Shown here in pieces: positions 11,043 through 21,199 of a DNA stretch of 64,000 bases. The notes beneath the pieces are model-generated. The model had not been told where the DNA came from. It ran no database searches and saw only the letters and a list, made by a program, of their open reading frames with translations. Source of the DNA: Maricaulaceae bacterium EIL42A08. Lineage in GTDB: Bacteria > Pseudomonadota > Alphaproteobacteria > Caulobacterales > Maricaulaceae. Location: assembly GCA_024178355.1 (NCBI GenBank), contig JAMZNZ010000002.1:663501-727500 (forward strand), in the 5' to 3' direction. Within the stretch, counting starts at the first letter, position 1. Each line of letters starts with the position of its first letter. The position numbers and the translations under genes were made by a program.

Positions 11043-12122
11043 TTAGCCCCCAAGAGCAGCATTGCGGGTGTAAACAACGATGGCCCCCATCACGAAGACG
11101 GCCGCGAGCGAGGTCGGCAGGAAGATCTTCCAGCCCAGACGCATCAGCTGGTCATAGCGATAGCGGGGCACCAGAGCCTTCACCATGGCGAACATGAAGA
11201 AGAAGAAGACCACCTTGATCGCGAACCAGAACACCGGCGGGACCCAGGTGAAAGGTGCAAAATCGAACGGTGCATGCCAGCCGCCGAAGAAGAGCACTGT
11301 CATCAGGGCGCACATCAAAACGATGTTGAGATATTCGCCGATCATGAACAGCAGATACGGCGTGGAGGAATACTCCACCTGATACCCGGCCACGAGCTCT
11401 GATTCTGCCTCCGGCAGGTCAAACGGCGGACGATTGGTTTCAGCGAGCGCCGAGATGAAGAAGATCACGAACATCGGGATGGTGATCAGGAAGGTCGGCC
11501 AGGGCAGCATGTCCAGTGACAGCACATGCCAATTCCAGAAGCCCCCGCCCTGCGCCTCAACAAGCGCTGACAAGTTCATCGTGCCCGCCATAAGAAGGAC
11601 GGTCACAAGAATGAATCCAATGGAAACCTCGTACGACACCATCTGTGCTGCCGAACGCAGTGAGCCGAGGAAGGGATATTTCGAGTTCGAGGCCCAGCCG
11701 CCAATGATGATCCCGTACACGCCCAGCGATGAAATCGCGAAGATGTAGAGAATGCCCACATTGATGTCGGAGATCACCCAGCCCGGTGCCACCGGCACCA
11801 CAGCCCAGGTGATGAAGGCGAACACGAAGGTTAGCAGCGGAGCCAGCAGGAAGAGCGGACGATCCGCGCCGGCCGGAACCACGATTTCCTTGACCACGAA
11901 CTTGATGAAATCAGCAAAGGACTGGAGCAAACCGAACGCGCCGACCGTATTCGGGCCCTTGCGCATTTGAACCGCCGCCCAGACCTTGCGGTCCATCAGC
12001 AGCAGGAACGCCAGCGACAGAAGCAACGGCACGACAAAGGCCATGATCTGACCGATGGTCGCCAGCGACCAGGTCAGCTCGGCCGGAAGTGAGCCCCACC
12101 AATTTGCAATTGCTGTGAACAT
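11043..12122 (-). CDS. nuoH: NADH-quinone oxidoreductase subunit H
   Basis: Membrane subunit that forms most of the quinone chamber at the junction of the two arms of complex I. The 359-residue protein has eight hydrophobic segments and the conserved loop sequences [21 protein letters not shown]-like (here [19 protein letters not shown]), [20 protein letters not shown] and GYQVEYSS. Length matches the family. It lies eight bases after nuoG. Confidence 0.97.
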   Translation of the reverse strand: MFTAIANWWGSLPAELTWSLATIGQIMAFVVPLLLSLAFLLLMDRKVWAAVQMRKGPNTVGAFGLLQSFADFIKFVVKEIVVPAGADRPLFLLAPLLTFVFAFITWAVVPVAPGWVISDINVGILYIFAISSLGVYGIIIGGWASNSKYPFLGSLRSAAQMVSYEVSIGFILVTVLLMAGTMNLSALVEAQGGGFWNWHVLSLDMLPWPTFLITIPMFVIFFISALAETNRPPFDLPEAESELVAGYQVEYSSTPYLLFMIGEYLNIVLMCALMTVLFFGGWHAPFDFAPFTWVPPVFWFAIKVVFFFFMFAMVKALVPRYRYDQLMRLGWKIFLPTSLAAVFVMGAIVVYTRNAALGG

Positions 12123-12130
12123 GACTGTCG

Positions 12131-14242
12131 TTACTCCGCGGCCTGAAGTTCAGCGCGTGCATCGGCGACCAGGGCAGAACATTCCGCCATCGTCTTCGAG
12201 GCCCGGGCCACCGGGTTGGTCAGGTAAAAGTCTTCGATCGTCGCTGCGAACGGTGCGTCCGACACATCGCCAGCTTCGCCAAGCTCAGCAGGCTTGAACG
12301 TCGCAGCGGACACCGAACCTGGCGCATGGTCGATCTGGCCAAAGCTTTCAATTTCGCCGATCAGCTTTGCGCGCAGCGCGTTCAGGTCGTCATAGCCTAG
12401 CGTCTTGTTCAGACGAGCCGACAGGGCGCGGAAAATCGCCCAGTCTTCTTTCGCTTCGCCCTTCGGGAACACCGCGCGCTGGCCCATCTGGACCCGCCCC
12501 TCGGTGTTTACGTAAAGCCCGTTCTTTTCGGTGTAAGCTGCTGACGGCAGGATCAAATCTGCGCGTTGCGCGCCCTTGTCGCCGTGATGACCCACATAGA
12601 TGACAAAGGCCTCCCCAAGCGCGTCCATGTCGATCTCGTCAGCGCCCAGAAGCACGACGGTTTCAACTTCTCCCGACGTCGCACCCGCCAGGATGCCCGC
12701 CGTGTCACGGCCACCCTCACCCGGCAGGAAACCAAGGTCGAGCGCGCCAACGCGGCTTGCCGCCGTGTGCAGCACATTAAAGCCGTTCCAGCCGTCCTTC
12801 ACTGCGCCAATCTTGTCAGCCAGCTCACCGGCTGCGCGCAGCACCTGAGCACCGTCTTCGCGAGCCAAAGCACCGGAGCCGAGAATGATCATCGGCTTCT
12901 CGGCAGCTTTCAGCGCCTTGATGAAGCCAGAGCGCTTCTTGGCAAGGCCAGCCAGATCAGCCGGGCCGGTCCCCACATGATCGAAATCGTAGGTCAGATC
13001 CACCGCTTCGCCGATCACACCCACTTCACACTGGCCGGTCAGCCAGCGCTGGCGGATGCGGGCGTTGAGGACCGGAGCTTCAAGGCGCGGATTGGAGCCG
13101 ACGATCAGGATGGCGTCGGCTTCATCAATGCCCTTGATGGTGGAGTTGAAGAGATAGCCTTCACGAGCGCCGCCACCGGCCTTGGAGCCATCCTGACGGC
13201 AATCGAGCGAGGTCACGCCAAGCGATTCAAACAGCTCCTTGGCGGCGTAAAGCCCCTCAACATCATTGAGGTCGCCGCCTATGACACCGATCTTCGACGC
13301 GTCGCCGGACAGCTTCTCAGCCGCTACGCTCAGGGCATCGTCCCAGCCAACAGGGGCCAGCTTGCCGTTCTGGCGGGCATAGGGACGGTCCAGACGCTGG
13401 CGGTTGAGGCCATCCCACACGAAGCGGGTTTTGTCGGAGATCCACTCTTCATTCACGTCGTCATGGATGCGCGGCATGATGCGCAGCACCCCGCCCATGC
13501 GGGCGTCGACGCGGATATTGGAGCCCAGAGCGTCCATCACGTCGATGGTCTCGGTCTTATTCAATTCCCACGGACGGGCGTTGAAGGCGTAAGGCTTGGA
13601 AGTCAGCGCACCAACCGGGCATAAATCGATGACATTGCCGGACAGCTCCGACGTCATGGACTGTTCCAGATAGGTGGTGATTTCCATGTCCTCACCACGC
13701 CCGATGGCCCCCAGTTCAGGCACGCCGGCAATCTCGGTGGCAAAGCGCACGCAGCGGGTACACTGGATGCAGCGGGTCATGATCGTCTTGATCAGCGGGC
13801 CCATATTCTTGTCTTCAACCGCGCGCTTGTTCTCAGCATAGCGCGAGCCGGAGCGGCCATAGGCCATGGACTGGTCCTGCAGGTCGCATTCCCCGCCCTG
13901 GTCACAGATCGGGCAATCGAGCGGGTGGTTGATGAGCAGGAACTCCATCACCCCTTCGCGCGCCTTCTTCACCAGGGGTGAGAGCGTGCGCATTTCCGGT
14001 GGCTCGCCATTGGGCCCGCCACGCATGTCGCGCACCAGGAAGGCACAGGAGGCCACCGGCTTGGGCGCGCCCACAAGCTCAACCAGGCACATGCGGCAGT
14101 TACCGGCGACCGAAAGGCGCTCGTGGTAGCAGAAGCGCGGAATTTCCCGACCCGCCGCTTCAGAGGCCTGAAGCAGGTTGTAATCGTTCGGGACGGTGAC
14201 TTCCTCGCCGTCGATGATGATGGTGCGCATGTTGTCGGTCAT
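12131..14242 (-). CDS. nuoG: NADH-quinone oxidoreductase subunit G
   Basis: Peripheral-arm subunit of complex I with a chain of iron-sulfur clusters and an inactive molybdopterin-oxidoreductase-like C-terminal domain. In the 703-residue protein the 2Fe-2S ferredoxin domain shows [18 protein letters not shown] and CAF, followed by the His/Cys ligated cluster region [20 protein letters not shown] and a 4Fe-4S motif [10 protein letters not shown] with the fourth Cys in [12 protein letters not shown]. The rest matches the domain in which alphaproteobacterial NuoG has lost molybdenum cofactor binding. It starts nine bases after nuoF. Confidence 0.96.
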   Translation of the reverse strand: MTDNMRTIIIDGEEVTVPNDYNLLQASEAAGREIPRFCYHERLSVAGNCRMCLVELVGAPKPVASCAFLVRDMRGGPNGEPPEMRTLSPLVKKAREGVMEFLLINHPLDCPICDQGGECDLQDQSMAYGRSGSRYAENKRAVEDKNMGPLIKTIMTRCIQCTRCVRFATEIAGVPELGAIGRGEDMEITTYLEQSMTSELSGNVIDLCPVGALTSKPYAFNARPWELNKTETIDVMDALGSNIRVDARMGGVLRIMPRIHDDVNEEWISDKTRFVWDGLNRQRLDRPYARQNGKLAPVGWDDALSVAAEKLSGDASKIGVIGGDLNDVEGLYAAKELFESLGVTSLDCRQDGSKAGGGAREGYLFNSTIKGIDEADAILIVGSNPRLEAPVLNARIRQRWLTGQCEVGVIGEAVDLTYDFDHVGTGPADLAGLAKKRSGFIKALKAAEKPMIILGSGALAREDGAQVLRAAGELADKIGAVKDGWNGFNVLHTAASRVGALDLGFLPGEGGRDTAGILAGATSGEVETVVLLGADEIDMDALGEAFVIYVGHHGDKGAQRADLILPSAAYTEKNGLYVNTEGRVQMGQRAVFPKGEAKEDWAIFRALSARLNKTLGYDDLNALRAKLIGEIESFGQIDHAPGSVSAATFKPAELGEAGDVSDAPFAATIEDFYLTNPVARASKTMAECSALVADARAELQAAE

Positions 14243-14251
14243 GTGTCGCCC

Positions 14252-15568
14252 CTACTCCGCCGCTACTGGCGCGGCCACGAAGACCGGCTTGCCGCTGCGA
14301 TAATTCTCGATGCGCTCTTCAATTTCGTGGCGGAAGTGGCGGATCAGGCCCTGGACCGGCCAGGCCGCTGCATCGCCGAGGGCGCAGATCGTGTGGCCTT
14401 CCACCTGACCTGCGACCTCCAGAAGATCATCGATTTCGCTGGTTTCGGCTTCACCGCGCGCCATGCGCTCCAGCACGCGCCACATCCAGCCCGTACCTTC
14501 ACGGCACGGCGTGCACTGGCCGCAGCTTTCGTGCTTGTAGAAGTAGGAAATGCGCGCGATCGCTTTGACGATGTCGGTGGACTTGTCCATCACGATCACC
14601 GCAGCGGTGCCAAGACCAGAGCGATGCTCTTTAAGCGCATCAAAGTCCATCAGCACGTCATCGCAAATTTCCTTGGGCAGAAGCGGGACTGATGACCCAC
14701 CCGGGATCACTGCTTTCAGGTTATCCCAGCCGCCGCGAACACCGCCGGCATATTGCTCGATAAGCGTGCGCAGCGGGATGGACATGGCCTCTTCCACATT
14801 GCATGGCGCGTTTACATGGCCGGAGATGGAAAACACCTTGGTGCCCGCATTGCCCTCACGGCCAAACTGGGAAAACCAGTCGGCCCCGCGGCGCAGGATC
14901 GTGGGTGCCACCGCGATGGATTCCACATTGTTCACCGTCGTCGGGCAGCCATAAAGGCCTGCGTTCGCCGGGAATGGCGGCTTCAGGCGCGGCTGGCCCT
15001 TCTTGCCTTCCAGGCTTTCCAGAAGCGCGGTCTCCTCACCACAAATGTAAGCGCCAGCGCCGTGGTGGATGTAGAGATCAAAATCCCAGCCGTGGACATT
15101 GTCCTTGCCAATCAGCTTGGCGTCATACGCCTCGTTGATTGCGCGTTCCATCACCGACAGCTCGTACTGATACTCGCCGCGGATATAGATGTAGCAAGCG
15201 TGGGCCTGCATCGCGAAGCTGGCAATCAGGCAGCCTTCGATCAGGTGATGCGGGTCATGGCGCATCATCTCCCGGTCCTTACAGGTGCCGGGCTCAGATT
15301 CGTCAGCGTTTACGACCAGATAATGCGGGCGATTGCCGACTTCCTTGGGCATGAAGGACCATTTCAGGCCGGTCGGGAAGCCAGCGCCGCCACGGCCGCG
15401 CAATCCCGACTTCTTCATCTCGCCGATGATCCAGTCGCGGCCCTGCTCCAGGATTTCCTTGGTCCCATTCCAGCAGCCGCGCTGTTTCGCACCTTCCAGC
15501 GTCACCGGGTGGTGGCCGTAGAGGTTGGTGAAGATGCGGTCTTTGTCTTGAAGGAGCTGATAGGTCAT
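14252..15568 (-). CDS. nuoF: NADH-quinone oxidoreductase subunit F
   Basis: NADH-binding flavoprotein subunit of complex I, where electrons enter through FMN and cluster N3. The 438-residue protein contains the glycine-rich NADH/FMN site [17 protein letters not shown], the segment [19 protein letters not shown], and the 4Fe-4S motif [12 protein letters not shown] with a later Cys in [10 protein letters not shown]. It begins directly after the nuoE stop with no gap. Confidence 0.97.
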   Translation of the reverse strand: MTYQLLQDKDRIFTNLYGHHPVTLEGAKQRGCWNGTKEILEQGRDWIIGEMKKSGLRGRGGAGFPTGLKWSFMPKEVGNRPHYLVVNADESEPGTCKDREMMRHDPHHLIEGCLIASFAMQAHACYIYIRGEYQYELSVMERAINEAYDAKLIGKDNVHGWDFDLYIHHGAGAYICGEETALLESLEGKKGQPRLKPPFPANAGLYGCPTTVNNVESIAVAPTILRRGADWFSQFGREGNAGTKVFSISGHVNAPCNVEEAMSIPLRTLIEQYAGGVRGGWDNLKAVIPGGSSVPLLPKEICDDVLMDFDALKEHRSGLGTAAVIVMDKSTDIVKAIARISYFYKHESCGQCTPCREGTGWMWRVLERMARGEAETSEIDDLLEVAGQVEGHTICALGDAAAWPVQGLIRHFRHEIEERIENYRSGKPVFVAAPVAAE

Positions 15569-16246
15569 TTACCCCTCCGCCGGTTCGGTATTGGGAAGCT
15601 TGATGGGCTTCGCGCGCGAGCCATCGTAGAGGCTCTCATCGGTCAGCACGCTGACCTTGGCTTGGGTTGGCTCAGATGCCTTGCGGCCCGAGACCGGACC
15701 GGCCTTGACCGGCTTGTCCGCGGCCAGATCGTCAATCATCTGCTCAAGCGCGTCAGCGGTCAGGTCCTCGTAGTAAAGATCGCCTTCGGTGTTGGAGATC
15801 TGGACCATTGGCGCGTTTGCACACGCCCCCAGGCACTCCACCTCTTCCCAGGCAAGCTTGCCATCGTCAGAGACGTGGTCACGCCCCTTCCTGCCGATCT
15901 TTTTCTCACACACGGCCTTCAAGTCATCTGCACCGCGCAGCCAGCATGGCGTCGTGCCGCACACCTGGATGAGATGCTTTCCGGTCGGCGCCAGATTGAA
16001 CATCGTGTAGAAGGTCGCGACTTCGTAGACGCGAATGTAAGGCATGTCGCAGCGCGCCGCGATTTCTCGCATGGCAGGCTCGGACACCCAGTTGTCCTGC
16101 TTCTGGGCAATCCACAGAAGCGGGATCACTGCTGACGCGCGACGCTCTTCAGGATACTTGTTCAGCCAGAACTTTACTTTCTTCTCGCTTTCCTTTGAAA
16201 ACGCGAAGCTTTCCGGCTGCTCAGCTGCGAGACGGCGGACACTCAT
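15569..16246 (-). CDS. nuoE: NADH-quinone oxidoreductase subunit E
   Basis: Carries the 2Fe-2S cluster N1a next to NuoF. The 225-residue protein has the thioredoxin-like ferredoxin ligands Cys96 and Cys101 (VCGTTPCWLRG) and Cys138 and Cys142 (ECLGACANAPM). After the ferredoxin domain there is a tail of about 50 residues rich in Lys, Pro and Ser that is typical of long alphaproteobacterial NuoE. Its ATG overlaps the stop of the preceding SnoaL-like gene by four bases. Confidence 0.97.
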   Translation of the reverse strand: MSVRRLAAEQPESFAFSKESEKKVKFWLNKYPEERRASAVIPLLWIAQKQDNWVSEPAMREIAARCDMPYIRVYEVATFYTMFNLAPTGKHLIQVCGTTPCWLRGADDLKAVCEKKIGRKGRDHVSDDGKLAWEEVECLGACANAPMVQISNTEGDLYYEDLTADALEQMIDDLAADKPVKAGPVSGRKASEPTQAKVSVLTDESLYDGSRAKPIKLPNTEPAEG

Positions 16247-16626
16247 GAGCCCGGCTCCTCTTTGATGAAATCGACGCGCGCGATAAGGCCATCGCGCACG
16301 GTGTAGATAACGACGAGATCGACCGGCTCGCTCTTGGCCGGACCCTCCAGCCAGACGCGCTCATGGTCGATGACACGGGCACCAATGACGGCGCGGTGAA
16401 CGGCGATGGCGTGCAGGCCTTCTGACTTGAACCGCTCGGCATAGCGCGCACGGAAGTCCGCCTGGCCCTTCAGGCTCAGCGCGCCGGGAAAGCCATAGAC
16501 CTCCACGTCATCGGCAAAGCACGCGACAAACGCATCCAGATCGCGCGCGTTATACGCAGCAAGCTGGGCTTCCGCGAGCATGGCCGGGCTTAAGGCCTCG
16601 TTGGCTATGGTGGCAGCAGCCAGCAT
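16243..16626 (-). CDS. SnoaL/NTF2-like small protein inside the nuo operon
   Basis: A 127-residue protein that looks like an NTF2/SnoaL-like cone fold: an N-terminal helix (AEAQLAAYNARDLDAFVACFADDVEVYGFPG), a segment FRARYAERFKSEGLH, and alternating beta strands ending in VIYTVRDGLIARVDFI. Such folds serve as isomerases, hydrolases or simple ligand-binding dimers, so no reaction can be named. It is locked into the operon: its ATG shares one base with the nuoD stop (TAATG) and its stop overlaps nuoE (ATGA). It is not one of the 14 conserved subunits. It may be an assembly or stability factor, or a passenger. Confidence 0.8.
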   Translation of the reverse strand: MLAAATIANEALSPAMLAEAQLAAYNARDLDAFVACFADDVEVYGFPGALSLKGQADFRARYAERFKSEGLHAIAVHRAVIGARVIDHERVWLEGPAKSEPVDLVVIYTVRDGLIARVDFIKEEPGS

Positions 16627-17816
16627 TAGCGATCAATCTCCCCGAACACGATATCTAGCGAGCCGAGGATCGCTGACACATCAGCGAGCATGTGGCCCTT
16701 GTTCAGGTGATCCATGGCGGCCAGGTGGGCAAAGCCCGGGGCGCGGATCTTTAACCGGTACGGCTTGTTGGTGCCGTCCGCGATCATGTAGACGCCAAAC
16801 TCACCCTTGGGTGCTTCAACAGCGGCATAGGCCTGGCCTTCAGGCACGTGAACGCCTTCGGTGTAGAGCTTGAAGTGATGAATGAGCGCTTCCATGGAGC
16901 GCTTCATTTCAGCCCGCCGCGGCGGCGCGAACTTGGTGTCGGTCGGCAGCACTTCGCCCTGATTGGCGTCCTTCGACAGCCATTCGGTGCACTGCTGCAT
17001 GATCTTCACGCTCTCGTGCATCTCTTCAACGCGGCACAGATAGCGATCGTAGTTGTCGCCATTCTTGCCAACCGGAATCTTGAATTCCAGCTCGTCATAA
17101 ACCTCGTAGGGCTGCGATTTGCGCAGGTCCCAGGCCATGCCAGAGCCGCGCACCATCACGCCAGAGAAGCCCCAGGCGAGCGCATCTTCCTTGCTCACCA
17201 CGCCGATATCGACGTTACGCGCCTTGAAGATGCGGTTGTCAGTCAGAAGGGTTTCGAGATCGTTCAGGTGCTGGCCGAATTGCTCGGTCCAGGTCTGGAT
17301 ATCGTCGATCAGTTCCTGCGGCAGGTCCTGGTGGACGCCGCCGGGGCGGAAATAGTGGGCGTGCAGGCGCGCACCCGAAGCGCGCTCATAAAAGCCCATC
17401 AGCTTCTCACGCTCCTCAAAGCCCCACAGGGGCGGCGTCAGCGCACCGACGTCCATCGCCTGTGTGGTGATGTTGAGCAGGTGATTGAGGATGCGGCCAA
17501 TCTCGCAGTAAAGCACGCGCACGTACGAGCCACGCTTGGGCACTGGAATATCGGCAAGCCGCTCGGCAGCCAGGCAGAAGGCATGCTCCTGATTCATCGG
17601 CGCGACGTAATCGAGACGGTCGAAATAGCCGATGCCCTGAAGATAGGTCTTGTGCTCCAGCAGCTTTTCGGTGCCGCGGTGCAGAAGACCGATATGCGGA
17701 TCAACGCGCTCGACGACCTCGCCATCAAGCTCCAACACCATGCGCAGCACGCCGTGCGCGGCCGGGTGCACTGGGCCAAAGTTGATCGTGAAATTGCGGA
17801 TATCTGTTTCAGCCAT
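16626..17816 (-). CDS. nuoD: NADH-quinone oxidoreductase subunit D
   Basis: 49-kDa-type subunit of complex I that builds the quinone site with NuoB and NuoH. The 396-residue protein shows [42 protein letters not shown] (limited here to the core [12 protein letters not shown]) and [11 protein letters not shown], and the conserved C-terminus ending in [11 protein letters not shown]. It is a degenerate relative of the NiFe-hydrogenase large subunit and lacks the nickel-binding cysteines, as expected. It is five bases from nuoC. Confidence 0.97.
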   Translation of the reverse strand: MAETDIRNFTINFGPVHPAAHGVLRMVLELDGEVVERVDPHIGLLHRGTEKLLEHKTYLQGIGYFDRLDYVAPMNQEHAFCLAAERLADIPVPKRGSYVRVLYCEIGRILNHLLNITTQAMDVGALTPPLWGFEEREKLMGFYERASGARLHAHYFRPGGVHQDLPQELIDDIQTWTEQFGQHLNDLETLLTDNRIFKARNVDIGVVSKEDALAWGFSGVMVRGSGMAWDLRKSQPYEVYDELEFKIPVGKNGDNYDRYLCRVEEMHESVKIMQQCTEWLSKDANQGEVLPTDTKFAPPRRAEMKRSMEALIHHFKLYTEGVHVPEGQAYAAVEAPKGEFGVYMIADGTNKPYRLKIRAPGFAHLAAMDHLNKGHMLADVSAILGSLDIVFGEIDR

Positions 17817-17821
17817 GGGAC

Positions 17822-18439
17822 TTACGCCTTGCCCTCTTCCGCTTTCTCATCACCGGGCAGCACGTATTTCGCGCCTTCCCACGGAGAGAGGAAATCAAAG
17901 TCACGGTATTCCTGAACCAGCTCCACCGGCTCGGAGACCACGCGCTTGGCTTCCTCGTCATAGACGACCTGGGTAAAGCCAGTCAGCGGGAAGTCCTTGC
18001 GCAGCGGGTGTCCGTGGAAGCCGTAATCAGTCAGGATTCGGCGTAGGTCCGGGTGGCCGTCAAACAGAATGCCATACATGTCGAACGCCTCACGCTCGAA
18101 CCAGTTGGCCGCCGGGAACAGCTCAACAACAGAATCGATCGGCGTGTCTTCATCGGTCGCCAGCACAACGCGAACACGCTGATTCAGATGCATGGAAAGC
18201 AGGTGATACACCACGTCGAAGCGATCGGCACGGTTCGGCCAGTCAACGCCGCAGATATCAATCAGCGTCGTAAAGCGGCAGACCGGATCATCGCGCAGGA
18301 AGCGCAACACCTTTTCCACGCGATCCCGGTGGATCGTCACAGTCAGCTCGCCATGGGCGACTTCATGCCCCGTCACGTGCTCGTCGAGCTCAGCGGCGAT
18401 ATGTTCGCCCAGCTCTGCAGGTTTGTTCGTATCGCTCAC
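17822..18439 (-). CDS. nuoC: NADH-quinone oxidoreductase subunit C
   Basis: 30-kDa-type peripheral subunit of complex I that packs against NuoD. The 205-residue protein contains the family signature [20 protein letters not shown] and [10 protein letters not shown]. It is a separate gene here, not fused to nuoD as in E. coli. The N-terminal 30 residues are acidic and low in complexity. It is 15 bases after nuoB and five before nuoD. Confidence 0.97.
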   Translation of the reverse strand: MSDTNKPAELGEHIAAELDEHVTGHEVAHGELTVTIHRDRVEKVLRFLRDDPVCRFTTLIDICGVDWPNRADRFDVVYHLLSMHLNQRVRVVLATDEDTPIDSVVELFPAANWFEREAFDMYGILFDGHPDLRRILTDYGFHGHPLRKDFPLTGFTQVVYDEEAKRVVSEPVELVQEYRDFDFLSPWEGAKYVLPGDEKAEEGKA

Positions 18440-18454
18440 GATAATCCCCTCGCC

Positions 18455-19018
18455 CTAGCGCTCAATTGAGCCTTCGCGGCGAATTTTCTTTTGAAGCTGC
18501 AGGATGCCGTAAACCAGCGCTTCAGCGGTCGGCGGGCAGCCCGGAACATAGATGTCGACCGGAACGATGCGATCACAACCGCGCACCACCGAGTAGGAGT
18601 AGTGATAATATCCGCCACCATTGGCGCAGCTGCCCATGGAGATGACGTAGCGCGGCTCTGGCATCTGGTCGTAGACCTTGCGCAGGGCCGGAGCCATCTT
18701 GTTGGTCAGCGTGCCTGCCACGATCATCACGTCGGACTGTCGAGGTGAGCCGCGCGGTGCCGCACCCAGACGCTCCACGTCATAGCGCGGCATCGAGGCT
18801 TGCATCATTTCCACAGCGCAGCAGGCCAGACCAAAGGTCATCCACATCAGCGAGCCGGTACGCGCCCAGGTGATGAGATCGTCTGCGCGCGCAACAAGGA
18901 AGCCCTTGTCAGCCAGCGCATCAGACACGCCATCAAAGAACGGGTCGTGCTTCTTGGGATCGTACAGCGGGGTGTTCGCAGTTGCTGCGCTGCCCGCAGG
19001 GACAGGTGCGTCAGCCAT
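18455..19018 (-). CDS. nuoB: NADH-quinone oxidoreductase subunit B
   Basis: Subunit of complex I that holds the terminal cluster N2, the electron donor to quinone. In the 187-residue protein the four ligands are the adjacent pair Cys66-Cys67 ([10 protein letters not shown]), Cys131 ([15 protein letters not shown]) and Cys161 (YVPGCPP). The first 15 residues are a flexible Ala/Pro-rich extension. The gene lies three bases after nuoA. Confidence 0.97.
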   Translation of the reverse strand: MADAPVPAGSAATANTPLYDPKKHDPFFDGVSDALADKGFLVARADDLITWARTGSLMWMTFGLACCAVEMMQASMPRYDVERLGAAPRGSPRQSDVMIVAGTLTNKMAPALRKVYDQMPEPRYVISMGSCANGGGYYHYSYSVVRGCDRIVPVDIYVPGCPPTAEALVYGILQLQKKIRREGSIER

Positions 19019-19021
19019 GGA

Positions 19022-19387
19022 TTACTCCCAATCCAGGGCGCCTTTGCGCCACTCATACAGGAAGCCCACCGTCAGGACGGCGAGGAAAACAGCCATCGAC
19101 CAGAAGGCAAAGATATTCCCCTCAAAGATTGGGAAGATCCACGGGAAGAGGAAAGCGACTTCCAGGTCGAAGATAATGAAGAGGATGGCCACCAGATAGA
19201 AGCGGACATCGAATTTCAGGCGCGCGTCATCAAACGCGTTGAACCCACATTCATACGTAGAGACTTTTTCCGGGTCCGGATCAGACGGAGCCAGCACAAA
19301 GGCTGCCACCATGAAAGCAAGACCGAGAACCGTAGCAATCCCGAGGAAAATCAGGATGGGCAGATATTCAAGAAGGAGGGCGTCCAT
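19022..19387 (-). CDS. nuoA: NADH-quinone oxidoreductase subunit A, first gene of the operon
   Basis: Small membrane subunit of complex I with three hydrophobic segments; the loop between the first two carries the family sequence [24 protein letters not shown] with the conserved Cys used to probe active/deactive states. I place the start at the ATG 19385-19387 ([10 protein letters not shown]), giving 121 residues, because GGACATAGG stands just upstream. A GTG seven codons earlier is in frame but would put charged residues before the first helix. This is the promoter-proximal nuo gene. Confidence 0.95.
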   Translation of the reverse strand: MDALLLEYLPILIFLGIATVLGLAFMVAAFVLAPSDPDPEKVSTYECGFNAFDDARLKFDVRFYLVAILFIIFDLEVAFLFPWIFPIFEGNIFAFWSMAVFLAVLTVGFLYEWRKGALDWE

Positions 19388-19717
19388 CTCGCACCTATGT
19401 CCTTTCACTACGCCATATGACGCAAACCGTAGCGTTGGGCAGTGAGGCGTTTTCGCGCACCTCTAGCTCGCTGGCACGAGCTTTCAACCCCGGTCTGGTA
19501 AATTCGCGCGGAAGCTAGAGTGACACGCGTTCAGCCGCAAGACGCTTTGACCGCGTCATGGCGCCTCGTTTCAGTAGATAATCCGTCTTTTTCTGCAAAT
19601 GATTTTCAATTCAATGGAAAAGACTTACGCAAAATCCATTTTTGCGACGGGGCGCAACATGCTAGCGCGTATAACGTGTACCAGGAGCGGGTGCCGTTTG
19701 CATTGAAGGTGGGCAGA
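19388..19717. other. Intergenic region between divergent nuoA and the efflux operon
   Basis: About 330 bases without a convincing gene. It contains the candidate nuo promoter described separately. The half nearer the efflux operon (19560-19660) is clearly more AT-rich than its surroundings, with TTTTTC and AATTCAATGGAAAA-like runs, as expected for a promoter region, but I cannot name a clear -35/-10 pair there. A plus-strand frame open from a GTG at 19520 is continuous with the adaptor gene, but would place 66 residues before the membrane anchor and is not accepted as coding. Confidence 0.5.
19460..19487 (-). promoter_or_regulatory. Candidate promoter of the nuo operon with an internal inverted repeat
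   Basis: On the minus strand TTGAAAG (19481-19487) is followed after 13 bases by GCTAGAGG (19460-19467), a fair match to the Caulobacter sigma-73 consensus TTGaCgS-N10-14-GCTANAWC. The spacer holds a perfect six-base inverted repeat, AGCTCG and CGAGCT around six bases (19465-19482), that could bind a dimeric regulator. The element is about 70 bases upstream of nuoA. Confidence 0.35.
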
Positions 19718-21199
19718 GTGAACTTCAAAATTATTGGCGTAATCGTGGCTGCAGCACTCGTGGCAGTGGCGGTATGGTTCTTTGGCTTCAAAGATGCCGG
19801 AACGACTTCTGCCGGTGGGCTGCAAATCGAAAAAAGTGCGATTGAACGCCGGGACCTGCAGCGGGTCGTGGCCTGCTCGGGGAGGATTGCGCCCCTGGTA
19901 ACGGTGGAAGTGGGTTCTCAGCTTTCCGGTCAGATTCAAGAGATCAATGCCGACTTCAATGATGCGGTATCTGCCGGCGACCTTCTTGCGCGCATTGACC
20001 CGCAAACCTTTCAGACCCGCGTTCAGGAGGCCCAGGCCTCGCTTGAAGTGGCCCGCGCCCAGGTCAGCGTTGCCGAAGCCAATGTCCAGCGCTCCCTGTC
20101 AGAACTGAACGCCGCGGAGCGCGCCTTTGCTCGCGCCGAATCGTTGCGCGAACGCGGCACATTCTCTGAAGCTCAGTACGATAGCGCCCAAACCGCATTC
20201 GAAAGCGCCCGCGCAGGGCTCGCAGTTTCACGCGCCAACCTTAGAAACTCTCAAGCTACCTTGCAGCAGCGCACGGCCAACCTGGAAAGCGCGCAGGTGG
20301 ATCTGGAGCGCACCTTTATTCGCTCCCCCATCGACGGGGTCGTCATTGATCGCCAGATCGACGAAGGCCAGACGGTTGCCGCCTCGTTCAACGCGCCAGT
20401 GCTTTTCCTGATTGCCCAGGATTTATCACGCATCCAGATCGAGGCTGAGATCGACGAAGCCGATATCGGCCAGATTGATGAGGGTCAGCAAGTTACATTT
20501 GATGTAGATGCCTATCCAGATCAGGAGTTTACAGGCGAAGTGGTTCAGGTCCGCCTCGCCGCGAACGATGAACAGAATGTGGTCACCTACACAGTAGTCA
20601 TTGAAGCGGTGAACCGGGGCGGACGGCTTCTGCCCGGCATGACCGCCAATGTCACCATCGTAACCGGTGAGGTTGAAGGTGCCCTCGCCGCTCCAAACGC
20701 GGCCCTGCGCTTCGCGCCGCGCGGCGCAGCCGAAGCCCTTGTGGTTGAAAGCGAAGGCGGTCAGGGCGGTGGTCGTCGCGGTGGCGGTGGCGGCCCGATG
20801 GGCGGAATGCTGAACCAGCTGGCCGAGGATCTCGACCTCACTGACGAGCAACGCGAGGCAGCGACAGCCGCTCTCCAGGAGACATTCGCCAATATTCGCC
20901 GTCAAATGCAGGCGGCCCAGGCCGGTGGTCCGCGTCCCGACTTTCAGGCTATGACCCGCCGCGCCCTCTCAGAAGTCCTCACCGCGGACCAGATGCGCCG
21001 CTACGATGAACTTGCAGCGGAGCGAGCCGCGAACCGTCAGAATGTGAGGCGCGGCCAGTTATGGGTCGAGACAGACACCGGTCAGCTGCAGGCGCGTCCC
21101 GTCGGGCTTGGCCTTTCTGATGGCCAGTTCACACAAATTCTCGGCCCCGGCCTTGAAGAAGGTGATGAGGTCGTCACCCGGGTGCGCGAGGCCAACTGA
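19718..21199 (+). CDS. MacA-like periplasmic adaptor of an ABC efflux pump, with LTxxQ insert
   Basis: Membrane-fusion protein linking an inner-membrane MacB-type transporter to an outer-membrane channel. I choose the GTG at 19718 (AAGGTGG eight bases upstream), which puts the anchor helix IIGVIVAAALVAVAVWFFGF near the N-terminus and gives 493 residues. Next come the lipoyl half (VEVGSQLSGQIQEINADFND), a long alpha-helical hairpin rich in Ala/Arg/Glu, the second lipoyl half (LERTFIRSPIDGVVIDRQID) and the beta barrel. Residues about 346-443 are an insert: a Gly/Arg-rich linker, then helices with LTDEQ and LTADQ, the motif of Spy/CpxP proteins. The membrane-proximal domain resumes at QLWVETDTGQ. 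The stop shares one base with the ATPase start. Confidence 0.88.
   Translation: MNFKIIGVIVAAALVAVAVWFFGFKDAGTTSAGGLQIEKSAIERRDLQRVVACSGRIAPLVTVEVGSQLSGQIQEINADFNDAVSAGDLLARIDPQTFQTRVQEAQASLEVARAQVSVAEANVQRSLSELNAAERAFARAESLRERGTFSEAQYDSAQTAFESARAGLAVSRANLRNSQATLQQRTANLESAQVDLERTFIRSPIDGVVIDRQIDEGQTVAASFNAPVLFLIAQDLSRIQIEAEIDEADIGQIDEGQQVTFDVDAYPDQEFTGEVVQVRLAANDEQNVVTYTVVIEAVNRGGRLLPGMTANVTIVTGEVEGALAAPNAALRFAPRGAAEALVVESEGGQGGGRRGGGGGPMGGMLNQLAEDLDLTDEQREAATAALQETFANIRRQMQAAQAGGPRPDFQAMTRRALSEVLTADQMRRYDELAAERAANRQNVRRGQLWVETDTGQLQARPVGLGLSDGQFTQILGPGLEEGDEVVTRVREAN

Noticed and set aside
14753-16135. 460-codon plus-strand frame opposite nuoF and nuoE
   Set aside because: It overlaps two unmistakable complex I genes on the other strand and shows no domain.
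19520-19717. Extension of the adaptor gene by 66 codons from a GTG at 19520
   Set aside because: It would put a Ser/Gln/Phe-rich, AT-rich segment before the membrane anchor, in the only region where promoters can lie; the start at 19718 has a better ribosome site.
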